The translations under genes and the position numbers were made by a program. This document shows positions 22,440 to 34,477 of a DNA stretch of 64,000 bases, one piece after another. The stretch's first letter is position 1. Each line of letters opens with the position of its first letter. The stretch is taken from contig CAMGYJ010000008.1 of NCBI GenBank assembly GCA_946122785.1, positions 9,263,475 through 9,327,474 on the forward strand. Reading direction: 5' to 3'. The DNA comes from Linum tenue (taxonomy: Eukaryota; Streptophyta; Magnoliopsida; Malpighiales; Linaceae). Under the pieces are notes generated by a model. The model did not search any database. It worked only from the letters and a program-made list of their open reading frames with translations, and was not told where the DNA came from.

Positions 22440-24067
22440 TCATTTAACGACCGAAGGGGATCGGTTCCCCCCACCCTCAGCAATTTTTGTTTGATTCGGC
22501 ACCTTTAGACATATCCCTTTCGTTTTCGCCTGGTTATCTTCCACTCGATCTCTTGGCTTATGTTTCCCCGCTGTGCTACGTTCTGGAGATATTACAAAAT
22601 TATCTTTTGTCGGGCCAGCTCCTTTCACCGTCAGGTTAACTTTCCCGTCATCGCTAGCCATCCCAACCCTTATATCTCCCTTCCTTCCACGATCATTCAC
22701 ACATTCCTTCCCCCTAGCCCCATTTAATTGTCCACTCGTAACAGACCCTCTTAAATTGTTCCCATGCATTTCTGCATGTGTTTTTTCACGTGTATTGGCC
22801 TCATCCTTCTTTGCCTGGCTCGCCTGTTCCGTCGCCACAACCGGGTGAGTGGAGAGTTCTCTTCCTTTTCCTCAACACTCTCCTCCTGTCCTTCCATCGT
22901 AGATAAACCGTCAAACCTATTATGATTCATATTAGGAGCCCCTCCCTGCTTTTCTCTATGATCCCGGCGAGCTGGTCGGCGGTCTCTCTTTTTTACCACC
23001 ATCCATTCTCCACAAGTTTGGCCATGGGTTGGATCCTCCATAATCACAACTGGTTCAGCCTCCCCGCCCTCCGCTTCCATGCTCTCGTCCTTCGTACACT
23101 GACAGTTCGCCGCCAACCTCCCATAAGTACCGCAATTGGTACAAATGTTTTCAAGACCCTCATATTGAATCAGGTAGGTCACCCCCTCAACCTTATACTG
23201 GGATAGGAGAGGTTTTGTTAAGTCCACTTCCACGCACACCCTAGCGAATTTGCCTCGAGCTCCCAGTTCCGTTGCCCTATCAACTCGGACTGGCTTTCCA
23301 ATCGCAGCTGCTATACGCATCACCGCTTCCTTATTTATGAACTCAATTGGGAGATCCGGTAGCTGCACCCAGACCATGGTAGACGTCACCACTGATTTCC
23401 ATGGGTTAAAACCTTTGAACCACCGATGAACCGTCAGATAAGTATCTCCTAGCATCCAAGGTCCACCCATAGTTGCAAAATCATAGTCTTTCTGGCTCCG
23501 GAATTTAACCAAAAAACATCCATTCTTCATGTCAGATATCTGTATTTCCCCGTATCTTGCCCACATCGCATTCAGACGACGAGATAAGGGTATGAACGAT
23601 ACTCGACGTCCAAGTCCCTTCACCACCAGAGCTGACCTCCATTCCCGGCGCCAACGTATTTTTTCTGCTGCCGTAAACAAAATAGGAGGGCACTTTGGGT
23701 CGTAGTTTTCTTCATCAAGAATATCATCTTCTTCCTTTTCCGCCAGGGCTACATCCTCCGAATCAGAATCGGCCACGTACCAGTTATCTTGCTGTACAAC
23801 ATCCGCAAAACGACGTCCCGGGTTGTTCGCCCACGTCGGTGTCGTACTTCTATCCTTAGCATCAGTCTCCATTGTCTCCGGTTCTTCCCCCATCTCCTTG
23901 TCAGTCGGATCTAGGTCAAGAGGTCGGACCTTCTTTTTTGCCTGGACCGTCTCTTTTGCGCTCTTCCCATCTGGGGAGGATGAGCCTTCAGCAGGACGCC
24001 GGACCCCACCAGTATCCGGGGGCTTGTTATTCCTAGCCGGCGTTGCCGACGGCGAGGCCGCCGCCAT
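22440..24067 (-). pseudogene. LINE ORF1 (DUF4283 / zinc knuckle), frameshifted
   Basis: The ATG at 24067 opens a frame of about 400 residues with the plant L1 ORF1 layout. It has a charged N-terminus, a DUF4283-type nucleic-acid-binding segment (RRLNAMWARYGEIQISDMKNG; GGPWMLGDTYLTVHRW) and a CCHC-type knuckle (CTNCGTYGRLAANC) in which the expected histidine is arginine. Near 22840 the frame shifts into another that runs to the stop at 22440, three bases before the ORF2 start codon. ORF1 normally coats LINE RNA; this copy would be truncated. Confidence 0.87.
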
Positions 24068-24166
24068 CGATGAGAAAAACGAAACCTAATGTGGAAGATC
24101 GCCTACTTTTCGCCCTCCGAGAAAAACGGAGCCAAATCCAAAATTATAATGATCAGTGTCAATTTT

Positions 24167-27100
24167 GCCTACAAACATCGTACTATCATAGATGGACACT
24201 TATATATGGAAATAGGGCGCAGGTCTTTTCCATCCTTCTTGTCCAATTAATAATCACCGTAGTTAGTAAATACTCCGTTTAATACACGTATATGTACCCG
24301 TATGTACTTTATCCGTTTAAAATTTTCGTATCTGTATTATTGTCAAGCCGTTTCATTTTTTCCGTTCATTTGATGGCTCCCGTACTAAACACGTATAAAA
24401 CCCGTATAACACGTTTAATATCCATATTTAAAGAATTAAACAGTGAACTTTACTACTATTTATTTATTTATTTTTAAAATAATTAATTTTATCTATTTAT
24501 GACTATTAACGTACTATTAAACGTTACACTAACTTAGAAATGACGTAAAATACCCGTACGTATTTTCACGTAAATTTACCGTACCGTATTTTACTAACTA
24601 TAATAACCACTACTTCTTCCTTCCCATCACTATGATTACTATTTTTTTTTTATATATATCATGATTAGTTTTGACTTATAATTAAGTTACCTCTATGATT
24701 ACCGATTAATCTGTTCCTTTCCCTTCATCGATTTGCAATCAACCCTTTTCTTGTTCCCTCCCATGTTATCTCTAAGGGGAATTTTGGGCCAGGTCTTGTT
24801 ATTATATTAATACTTGATCAACAGTTTTTTTACTGATAAAAAGCATGTACACTTTTTACTTACATAATTTCATATATTTAGTCACGAGTCAAAATAGATT
24901 ATGAAATCTTAGTAGAGATTAATCGTATCGGTGAGACTAACAAGTGAAAGTAAAATTAAAGTAATACAATATAAGATTATAATAAAATCATTTCAAATGA
25001 ATTGTCATTACATATTTTTAATCTACATAATCAATCAATACCGCCGGATATCAGCCATGTTTCCATATAATGGGTAAGTGTTCTTGGTCTCCTAATTAAT
25101 CCTAGGGAGGATCTTGGGAAGAATTGAAGGGGCACGTGCATGGCATTGCGAAAAAATGGTGGTTCTCAATTCATAGATTCACAGGGGTTAGAAACCAGAG
25201 AAGTTCTTTACTTATCTTTTTACCGGCGGTAAAATTCATTTCCCTTCATATTCAAGGCACAAACTGGTATTTACTAACCTTGAGTTCTCAACTTCTCATG
25301 GACGGGTTGGCGTGTATAGATTTGTGTGTCAATTTTTTTTTTTTTTTAATGGTATTTGTGTGTCAACTTTATTTATCGAGAGCATTAAAGTTACGTTAGT
25401 GGTGCAAACAATTCTCCCATCCCATAGCCACACAGAGATGCCTCCGTGAATGTGAGGCAGCTAGCCTTCCTTCACTCTCACGCCACACAAATTTCTATAA
25501 TATATTATCTTTCTCCTTCTTATTATCGAGGTTTTCCTAGAGAAATTTGATATAGGAGTTTGTACTTCAAGCAATTTTCGTAACACATTTTATTTTAATG
25601 AAATTTGAAATGTGTTATAAAATTTTATTGACAGAAATTCATTCAAATTCAATCATAGAAAAACAAATTAGGATCACTCGACGAATTTCTTATTTCTTTT
25701 TAAACATGGTCTTGGAAGCATCTTGTCTCAAAACTCGCCATAAATGCCATTCTCTTCACATAAATAACAATAACATGAGTCATGGGGATGATAGTATTCG
25801 CTATACAATATATTCAAATCTTGGGGGCCAACAATTATCATTATATAAATAAAATCAGAGAATGAGTCGTACACTCTCAAAGCGTAGTAATGCTCAAACT
25901 CTCAGAATTATAAACTTGAAATACTCACCATCCACATCCAATCTAGATACCTAAACTACTCGTGGGATTCCCTAACTTGCATCAAACACGGTTGTCTGAT
26001 ACCAGGAACTTGAAGTACTCCCCATTTGCATTAAATCTAGATACATGACCTACTTGTGACATTTCCTAACTTGCCCCAATCCGATAGCAAATTACCACAT
26101 AAAAAAGAACGATGTCAATGAGCATAACTCTACTCCATAAATAAATCAAATTACCTATATATCACTACTCTACCATTTCTTTTCAAGTTTGAAACAACTC
26201 AATTCATGTACACTATTGTATTGATTTACTTTTAGTCACTCCCTCCAAATTCTTTTTGTTTTCACCCATTCAAAATGCCATCCAATCATCAATCCCAACA
26301 AAGCTACACAAAGAGAAAGAGAAAAGAGCAACCCCAATCCACCATCTTTATTCGCCATATAACTACAGCTGCAAAATACTCAACATGCAGCTGAGATGAA
26401 AATCCATTTTGCTCTATTGCACCACTTCTGTTAGCATCATTATCGAGTTGGTATAAGGACATTCTAATGTTAGTAGATCATGTGTTCCACAAATCATTTA
26501 AGTAATTGACATATGAACTTTTTGAAATGGTGATTTATTGAACATAAGATTCAATCATATAAAAATAATTCTAGACCAAATGATCTATCATATTCATATT
26601 TACGATCATGCTTCAGATAACGATGCAAATTTTAAAATGTCGTGTTCAAGTTACACTCTTCAAATCGAGATTGTATAAAGTCACATTTCCTTAATAAATC
26701 TTGGGCGAAAATGATACATTCAATTGGAAAATGAGAGACCCTACGCTACCAGTCATTACAAGAGAAATAATTTAAGCTTCAATGTCAATCAAATTCCCTC
26801 CTGCCTTTATAACAATCTACTGATCATATGATATGATATGATATGATATGCCCCAATGTAAAAGCAAACTCTCTCTCTCTCTCTCTATCTAAAAATAGCA
26901 GCCACATTCTTCTGGCCAGCCGAGGGATCCAATAAAAGCAGATAAACAAAAGGGAAAAAGAACTTCCCTGCTACCTTTACTTTTCCTCTGCAGCAAAAAG
27001 AAAGAAAGAAGAAGAAGGTCTGTTTGTTCTTCTGGAAACCTTTGGGATGTTTCTTTCCCCATTCTCCTCCTCTTTCTTTCTTCCACCCCTTTCGTTTTGA

Positions 27101-27205
27101 TGAACAGTGAAGAAACTCTGCTCCGTTGGAGGAAGGAGAGAAACAGTGCAAGTTCAGTTCAGTAGAAACAGGGGAGGTAGGGGAACAGAGTATAGATAGA
27201 GGGAG
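24167..27205. other. AT-rich intergenic region and hydrolase leader
   Basis: About 3 kb with no supported gene. A GATAT repeat (four or more units of ATGAT/ATGATATG) lies at about 26826-26850 and a CT run at 26871-26887. The CT-rich stretch and the following 300 bp probably form the promoter and 5' untranslated region of the hydrolase that starts at 27206. Confidence 0.5.
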
Positions 27206-29953
27206 ATGGGAGGGGTCACTTCATCGATGGCGGCAAAATTGGCCTTCTTTCCGCCGAACCCACCATCGTACAAGCTGGTGGCAGACGAAATGACGGGTCT
27301 GCTGCTGCTGAGCACTTTCCCACATCGGGAAAACGTGGAAATCCTGAAGCTGCCGACGAGAAAGGGGACGGAGGTAGTGGGGATGTACATAAGACATCCC
27401 ATGGCTACTTCCACTCTACTTTACTCCCATGGGAACGCCGCCGATCTGGGGCAGATGTATGAGCTCTTCGTCGAGTTGAGCATCCACTTGCGGGTCAATC
27501 TCATGGGGTAGTAAGCCTTAAATCCTTTCACCATAGTACAAAATACGTCTTTTTCTGTTTTTCATTTCTTACACGGTCAATTTTGTGCCAAATAGGAGAG
27601 AGTCAACAACTAGAACTTGATGGTTGAAAGGTCTTATCTTTGAATGCTGACGGTACAAGGTTATATGTTGAACAAGTTGACGATGAGTCCGTGGATTGAT
27701 TTTCAAAAGATCCTAAAGCCGTTCCTCAATGATTCAAGTTATTGATACAAAATTATATACTTAGCTCCGAGTGTTATCTGAATACTGTTAAATGCAATGA
27801 AGATTAGTTTTTATCAGAAAAAGTTCAAGGCTTTGTGTTGTTTATCCAGCTCAATCCTGAACTTGATGCAGGTATGACTACTCTGGATATGGACAATCAT
27901 CTGGAAAGGTGATGTTGGATTCCTTACCTCATTTACTATGTGTGGTGTACATGTATTGGCATGATGCGCATGTTAGAGAATAATGTAAGAGTCTTATATG
28001 AACTTTTAACTATATCTGAAATGGTGTTATGAACATTCAGAAGTATGAATTCAAATAACCACTTACAACCTAAACATGAAAGTACTATATGCTACAAATT
28101 TTGAACTTTGGGGTACAAAGGTGCTGTTTAAAAGGGCATACGAGAGAATTGTAAGGTAAGAAAATGAGATACAGTTTAGAACTTCTATCAACAACTATGC
28201 GAGTTATTACGATGAAATCAGTTCTTGACATGATATAAGGAGTCCAAGATCATCAAAAGGTCGTGGGGTTTCTAAGGACTTGAGCTGTTACTATGTTTTT
28301 TGGTGTAAAGGCCATTCATTTTTTTTTTTTTTTTGGATGTTGCAGCCAAGTGAACAACACACGTATGCAGACATTGAAGCAGTCTACAAGTGTCTGGAAG
28401 AAGGCTATGGTGCAAAGCAAGAAGACATCATCCTTTATGGGCAGTCTGTTGGCAGCGGGCCTACACTAGATCTAGCTGCCCGACTGCCTCATCTAAGGGC
28501 AGTTGTCCTGCACAGTCCCATACTTTCAGGGCTGAGGGTCATGTACCCAGTTAAGAAATCTTACTGGTTTGACATTTACAAGGTACTACTGCAAGTTTAT
28601 AACCATCCATAATCTATCTATCACTATCCTTGCCTTTTTAATGCAAGCATGGGGTCTTGAAATGATTTGGTTTTGTTCCTTGTGGCAGAATATCGACAAG
28701 ATTCAATTGGTTGATTGTCCTGTTCTTGTGATCCATGTAAGTATGTTTGTAGTTTGCTGTATTTCTATCTATGACAGAGCTTAGTAGAACCACACTACTA
28801 TGCTAGACCATTGTTCCCTTAAAAGAAGGGATAACATAATTACCTCCACAATTTGTGCAGCTCCTTGTTTACTCATTGGATCCATTTTCCATGTTTCCTT
28901 GTTCGATTCAATTTTGTTTGAATGTGTTTGGTTTGATGTATTTGATTATGGCGATAGTTTATAAAGTGAATTGGCCTAAACGGCAGAATTCATGTTTCTA
29001 GAATCTATTTTATCAAATACCTTCTACCTATCATTATCCATCTTCTATTATTCTTTTTTTTTTTTTCGTTCTTTCCTCTGAGTATCATATTAATATATGA
29101 TCCAAAGTCTTCCAGAAATACATGACAGTACACTGTACCATATATTTATGTATAACAAGCTATGCCAAAAACCCTCAAATGCATACAAAATGACTGCTGT
29201 CGTGTTGGTCACTTGCTGGTAGACCAGTTTTCAAAATATAGAAAGCAGCCAAAACTAAATTATGTCAGCTGTTAAAGACAAAATATAGTATACAAGCTCA
29301 CTCCTGAATACCTCCAAGTTGACCACCTACTTCAAGTACTAGCTGAAGTGGCATGCTTCTTTCCTGGTCTACATTTTGATGTTCAGTGTTTGATTAATGG
29401 TATGTAGGGAACTGCAGACGAAGTAGTAGATTGCTCCCATGGCAAGCAACTTTGGGAACTAAGCAAAGAGAAGTATGAACCACTGTGGCTCAAAGGAGGT
29501 AACCACTGTGACTTGGAGCACCATCCAGAGTACATCAGGCACCTCAAGAAGTTTGTGTTGACCGTGGAGAAACCGCCTTCTCAAAGGTACACCGGTTCAA
29601 GGAGAAGGAGCACGGACCAGCAGCTGCTTCCTCCTCGAAAGAGCACTGATATTGTGTTTGAGGCCTCGAGGAAGAGTACTGACAGAAGGGAGAAGCCTAG
29701 ACACAGCACTGACAAGGCACTGCCCCCTACTGATGTCAACAAGCTGCTGCTGAAGAGCAACAGCAACAACCTCAGCGAGAAGCTGGAGAAGCTGAAGAAC
29801 CAATCAAACTATGCGGAGAAGCTGAGGGTTTCATTTGATCAGGTAGAGAGGTCGAGGAGGAGCGTCGACTGCTGCCTTGAGAAGTCGAGGAAGAGCGTCG
29901 ACCACCAGTTGGAGAGAGGGAGGAAGAGTGTGGACAGAATACGGACTGGTTGA
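27206..29953 (+). CDS. ABHD17-type alpha/beta hydrolase with repeat tail
   Basis: A serine hydrolase of the ABHD17 family; animal members remove palmitate from membrane proteins, and the plant role is inferred. Exons: 27206-27507, 27872-27908, 28346-28582, 28689-28736 and 29408-29953, giving 389 residues with all phases consistent. The N-terminus MGGVTSS fits an N-myristoylation signal. The fold shows the [11 protein letters not shown] segment, the nucleophile elbow GQSVGSG (Ser147), GTADEVVD with the probable acid (Asp212) and GGNHCDLE with the catalytic His241. From about residue 265 the tail is basic and low-complexity, with seven R-(R/K/H)-S-(T/V)-D motifs. The ATG lies shortly after a CT-rich leader. 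The gene is convergent with the dehydrogenase downstream. Confidence 0.92.
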
Positions 29954-30576
29954 CTTTTGTAGAGCTTGTGGTCAATTTGGTTTTTGTTATTTGTGGGGGT
30001 TATTGTGCTTTTGAGTGTGGTTTTTTTTGTGCTTCCTTCTATGGTTGTGTAGCTGGGATGTCTTTGTCTCTATGTATAATATAAGAGCATGAAATGAGAA
30101 AGGTGGGGAAGTTTAGTATTGGCACATTGCACATGTTTTGACTCGATCTCAATCAGTCTTTATCTTTATTGCCAAGTAATAAACGTTAAACAAGGATAAT
30201 CTTGAAATCCAACCATGAATGTCATCTATGATTTCTGTGGATTCAGAGCAAAAAGAAAAGCTTCATTCTTATTGTGTAAATGAAGTATGGTACAATAATT
30301 ACTATTTTCTGCAGGGCTATTATGCTATTACATCATTAATCACTAAAACAAAATGCTGTTGCATCATTGTTTCACTAAACAAACGCATAAACTTCTGCCT
30401 TTCTGGTGCAGAACATGTAAAGAAAAGAACACAGAAATCTGTTGCGGTAAGTTGTTTCAAACTCAAGCATTGGTACTTCCTGATATGTAGCTTTCAGTGA
30501 TAATATTTGCATTAGAAGGGCAGTAGATTCTTGCAACATACCTTGAACGTCTTTGCAAGCATAATAGCAGCATCAC
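29954..30576. other. convergent 3' flanks of hydrolase and dehydrogenase
   Basis: The stretch holds the probable 3' untranslated regions of the plus-strand hydrolase and the minus-strand dehydrogenase. An open frame at 30219-30500 has no family features. I see nothing else. Confidence 0.5.
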
Positions 30577-33035
30577 TCATGAAGAGAAGTATTGAGCAGC
30601 GCCTTCTACCGCAGAGAAGTTTGGCTTGTGCTCGCCATACTCAACAATAGCAGAAGGTGGGAGGCGTCCACTGCTGATCTCGTGCACTGCTGCAAAGAGT
30701 GGGAACAGCTCCAGCCACCCGCGGTTGGATAGAACTTCATATACCTCTCTTGCCGTTGAAACTCCCTTTTCGTATTAACATAAAGATTAGCCAGCAGCAC
30801 AGATAGAGAAGGTAAAATGCAGAATCAGCAGGCTTCTGACAGAGTCTTTTACCTGCAACTTCTGACCCTGCAACATTTCTGCCTCTAGCTCATCGAAGGA
30901 CCTGCATAAAAAAGGTTCAACATTGATTTCTGCACTTCTCCCATCTTTGAATGGAAGTCTAGTCCAGAAATGGTGTTAAAGGACCAACCTTTTCCCTCCA
31001 CTCTTTGCAAATGCTTCTGCAACTCTTCTGTTTCTTCCTCCCACTGCACATATCATGTGGACTGATTCAGCATACATCATCCATGCTTTTAAGTTTTAAT
31101 ATAAACCAAAGACTGATAAGGATGCTTACAGCAGGTTGTGATGAGATCTGCCACCCCACAGCTCTCGAAGAAGGTGTTGTCCTTAACAGTTGGAAACAGT
31201 ATCTTGGAGAAGGCTCTCATCTCCCTTAGTCCAATTCTCATTATTGCTGCCTATTATTTGCTCCAAACAAACAGGTGAGGTGAGGTTTGAATGGAAAAAC
31301 AGATACCTTATTGCAAATGTTCCACATTTACCTTGGTGTTATTTCCCATTTCCAGACCATCCACGAAACCTGCTGCCAGTGCTACCACATTCTTCAAGGT
31401 CCCACATAGCTCAACTCCCTCCACATCTTGGACCTTTTGGTTCATTCATCAAAACATGGAAAAATTAAACATGATCTCTGAGTATACCCTTCAGTTGGCC
31501 ACAAAATAATATGGTTACTGTTGGGATGTATTTTACTCACAGCTGTGACCATGAAATAAGGGGTGTTAAACAACTGCACCCACTTCTCTGCAATCTCTCT
31601 GTTTTCTCTGTATCCAACTGTCGCCTCACTGAACTTCTCAACAGCAATCTGCATCAAGAAAGCGACATCATTTCCCCACATTTGATATCGAATCACTGAA
31701 CACGCATTTGACAACAGACGATTAGAAAACCGTCTTACACACCTCGTTTGCAATATTTGCTCCCATTAACACGCAACAGTTCACACCGAGCTGCTCAGAG
31801 ATTAGACTGGAGATCATGCATGGGCCTTCCATTTTAACCTCCATTCCTTTGATGAGTGAAATAGCCTGAGAACCTTCTTTCACTTTCCCTACAAGTCTCT
31901 TGCATATTCCCTCCATGAATTGGTGAGGGGTCACAAAGACCAACATGTTTGCGTCCCTCACTGTGTAAATTCATTCATCAAATCAACGAAAGATTTCGAT
32001 CTAACATAGGAAAAACGGGCGAAGTAAGAACGATAATAACCTGCATTCTCGAGGTCGGGGTCTGCAACGACATTCTTGCCAAGCTTTATGCCAGGGAGAT
32101 ACTTAACATTTTCCTAATCCCAAGGAAACAAGAGAGATTGTGATCAGTACAAAGAAAGGAATTAAATTGAGGCAGGATGATGGTGGCTTGGAGCTTACAT
32201 TAGTTCGGTTAATAACTTCTGTCAGCTTCTCACCGCTAGGCAATTTCTCCTCGAATACCCACATCCTTACTTCATCTGGATTCCAACAGTTAATGGTCAA
32301 ATTACATGAAAATTGATCCTCAAAGTGGAAAAATCTCCACTTAGCAAAAGAATTTATGGATGAAGGGCTTATGAAACTAATCCAAATACAGAACAATCAC
32401 TTAACAATGGAAGAATCATGAATTTAAGTGTGCTTATTATATCTCTCGTCATTCAGGACATTCTTCCAGTACCTAGAATCCAACCCTTACATAACCAAAT
32501 ACAGCCCACAGTTCAGCTCCAGTCATCCTATTTGCTACGCCATGGACAATGCATGCAAGAAAAAGCTTCACTAGTTATCCTAATTCTCGTTCTATCTGAT
32601 ACTAACCAACCAAAGCAAGCTACTTTACTGAAAGGAAACAAATTCCACCCAATGCCGCAATCAAATACCAAAAAAGAATCACAACCCTCAAAACCTTAGC
32701 GAAGCTATACCGTGGAAAGAAGCGAGCTTGATGGTGTTGGAAGCGATGAGCTTGGAAGCCACACTCCCCCAGTTACCACTTCCGATAATGGTGACCCTTG
32801 ATTTCTGGGCAGCAGAGGAAACGTCGCCGCCGACACCGGAGGAAGAGAGCAATGCGGCATTGTGGGAAGCGTCTTCCGGGGCAGAGGGCGCCATTGTCGT
32901 TGAGAAGAAAGAAGCGACTGCAGAGACGATTGCTGCCGGTCGTTTCGGAACCGGGAACAGAGTGGAGGAAAAAGAAGAAGCAGGAGGAGAATAGAGGAGA
33001 AGGGAAATGAGACGGTGGCGGTGATTTAAACGCAT
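30577..33035 (-). CDS. NAD-dependent glycerol-3-phosphate dehydrogenase, plastid type
   Basis: This enzyme reduces dihydroxyacetone phosphate to glycerol 3-phosphate for glycerolipid synthesis. Ten exons by eye: 33035-32711, 32275-32199, 32113-32041, 31960-31743, 31648-31541, 31433-31332, 31250-31130, 31043-30989, 30901-30853 and 30765-30577. They give 438 residues with every phase matching. The NAD-binding motif is [18 protein letters not shown] (residues about 81-98), followed by VTPHQF, GANIANE and GTLKNV blocks. From memory the protein is close to Arabidopsis At5g40610. I chose the first in-frame ATG, which adds about 48 residues rich in Ser, Pro and basic residues, plausible as a transit peptide. 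A second ATG ([10 protein letters not shown]) would give a cytosolic form. The gene is convergent with the hydrolase. Confidence 0.93.
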
Positions 33036-33359
33036 CGAAGAAGGGGAATTGAATGAGAGGCAAAGGTAGGCGGGCGGAGAAGGCGGGGACACGTTTCGTG
33101 GGGAGCGATGAGGGTTCGTTGGATTTTTGGGTGTAATTGATCGCGTTTTTACATGTACAGCAACAGCAATGTTCCAATCGACAACGGGCGATTTGCTCTA
33201 TGCTAGGAGGATATTGCTGCTCTCTGTTTTTGTCCCGCTCTCTAGCCTAGCTTTCTTGTTGTGTTGCACACTTGCACTTGGTCCACTGTGATTCGACCGT
33301 CATGTTTCCTTGTCTAGCTCATATTCCTTTCTAGCGCACCAGTCCATTTTAGACCAACA
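33036..33359. other. promoter side of the dehydrogenase gene
   Basis: Intergenic, with no separate gene. GTG- and ACG-type codons open the dehydrogenase frame further upstream, but no in-frame ATG precedes 33035. Confidence 0.4.
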
Positions 33360-33369
33360 CCATTTCATG

Positions 33370-33702
33370 GGCCTCGGGGCGACTATACGGTCCGGTTAAA
33401 TTGGATCAAATTGATCTGGTCCCAGTCCGGTCTTTTCGGGAATATAAGGACCAAAGGTTGGATTGGATACAATCCGGTTTTGATCCAGTCCGGTCTTGAC
33501 CCGGTCCGGTCCTAATTTGATCTTGATTTTAGGTGTTGGGGGTCTCTTATCCGGTCTTTATCCGGTTTTTTACCTAAAATATAAGCCCGAATATGAGATT
33601 GGGTTGTTTGCTATACGGTCCCAGTCTGGTCCCGATCCGAGTTATACGATCCGGTTTCGGGTAAAACCAAACAGTCCTGGACCAAATAGCCAGCCCTACT
33701 CG
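33370..33702. mobile_element. possible small transposon of reiterated CCGGTC words
   Basis: The left end GGGGCGACTATACGGTCC is a rough inverted match of the right end, whose reverse complement reads TAGGGCTGGCTATTTGGTCC. The interior is a dense series of GGTCC/CCGGTCTT/GATCC words. The architecture resembles the hAT-type elements at 11964 and 50161, but I could not find a target duplication. Confidence 0.45.
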
Positions 33703-34477
33703 TGGTAGACTTGAAAGGAGGCTTCCATGAATTTGCTAGCTAGTCATAAGATAGGAGGTTTTCCTAAATCCTAATCAATATGATTATAGTGTTCGTCAGA
33801 AGGCTGATTAAGGACGGATTCATTATCATAAACAAAATATTTTTATTTTTAAATTTGTAAATAATCAAAGGTGGCACCGAAAGTTATGTCATTTTAATAA
33901 TTTTTACAATAACCTATAATATAGTGGAGTAATTTGCAAAAATTATCATTTTAAGTTACACATTGCTACAAAATAAGCAGTTAACTGGTCCAACTTTATA
34001 TTATGATCGCTAAATTTCTTTTTTTTATCCTTTCCTCAATTGTTAATAGAATACTTTGTGGCAAATTGAACTTACATCTCAACAAATGTTTGTTTTATTT
34101 CGAAGTGATTCGACTTAGGATTATAATTTGACGTTTCTTTTTATGATAATTCAAAACCTAGATGACCTATTTCATAATTCGAGAACCTAGATGACCTATC
34201 TCGAACTTGAGAAATTGAACACTAGTTTTGTTGGAACATGTACACTATGAATTTAGCTTTCCTCAGGTAACTTTGCAGGATCCAGTTAAGGGGCTCGGCG
34301 GCAGGCTACAGCAGAATGGAATAATCACAGAATCCAAACAATCCCTTGTTGAGATACAAAACCAGAAAAACATTCTGCACCAAAAAGGTTGCTACTCTGG
34401 AAGAGTATAAAATAACACCATACGTTTACAATCACTAGTGATTGAAGAAGGGCATCATCGAGACATACGACCATTGT
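33703..34477. other. AT-rich spacer downstream of the peptide gene
   Basis: Includes the probable 3' untranslated region of the minus-strand peptide gene. No other feature seen. Confidence 0.45.

Larger units (their letters stand above)
12916..22443 (-). pseudogene. LINE ORF2: endonuclease, reverse transcriptase, RNase H (disrupted)
   Basis: The reading starts at the ATG at 22443, directly after ORF1. The endonuclease part (to about 21760) shows NCRGLG, the METR motif, GGDFN and a terminal SDH. A one-base loss right after SDH shifts the frame into the main open frame, 21808-18833. That frame has the reverse transcriptase core (KAPGEDG, RPISLCN, AYDRVEW, LRQGDPLSPYLF, catalytic FADD), then the zf-RVT segment with a C..C..H..C pattern near CPYCNLRETQSHLFFDC. 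A TGA at 18833-18835 interrupts the frame, probably at a former tryptophan codon. RNase H then begins (KVNTDAGSF) in the same frame, is cut at 18701 by the LTR element, and resumes in frame at 13276 to the stop at 12916. The product is the replication machinery of the LINE, now inactive. Confidence 0.92.
12877..24146 (-). mobile_element. L1-type LINE, split by an LTR retrotransposon
   Basis: A non-LTR retrotransposon lies on the minus strand. Its poly(A) tail appears as 18 T at 12877-12894, and its 5' end is near 24146. The target duplication TAATGATCAGTGTCAA(TTTT) occurs at 12861-12876 (merging with the T-run) and 24147-24166. Removing the 5,425-bp inserted LTR element plus one target-site copy leaves about 5.85 kb, the size of a full-length plant L1. 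The order is short 5' leader, ORF1 (DUF4283 and zinc knuckle), ORF2 (endonuclease, reverse transcriptase, zf-RVT, RNase H), short 3' end. ORF1 has one frameshift. ORF2 has one frameshift, one nonsense codon and the insertion, so the copy is dead. Confidence 0.95.

Noticed and set aside
18833..24067. Plus-strand frames across the LINE
   Set aside because: The minus strand has clear endonuclease and reverse transcriptase motifs; the plus frames are shadows.
26823..26888. Short tandem repeats as a CRISPR-like or regulatory array
   Set aside because: They are ordinary microsatellites (ATGAT and CT units) in the leader of a plant gene; CRISPR arrays are not expected in a plant nuclear genome.
32728..33177. 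Plus- and alternative minus-frame proteins at the dehydrogenase first exon
   Set aside because: The GC-rich exon produces shadow frames; only one frame continues through ten phase-matched exons.
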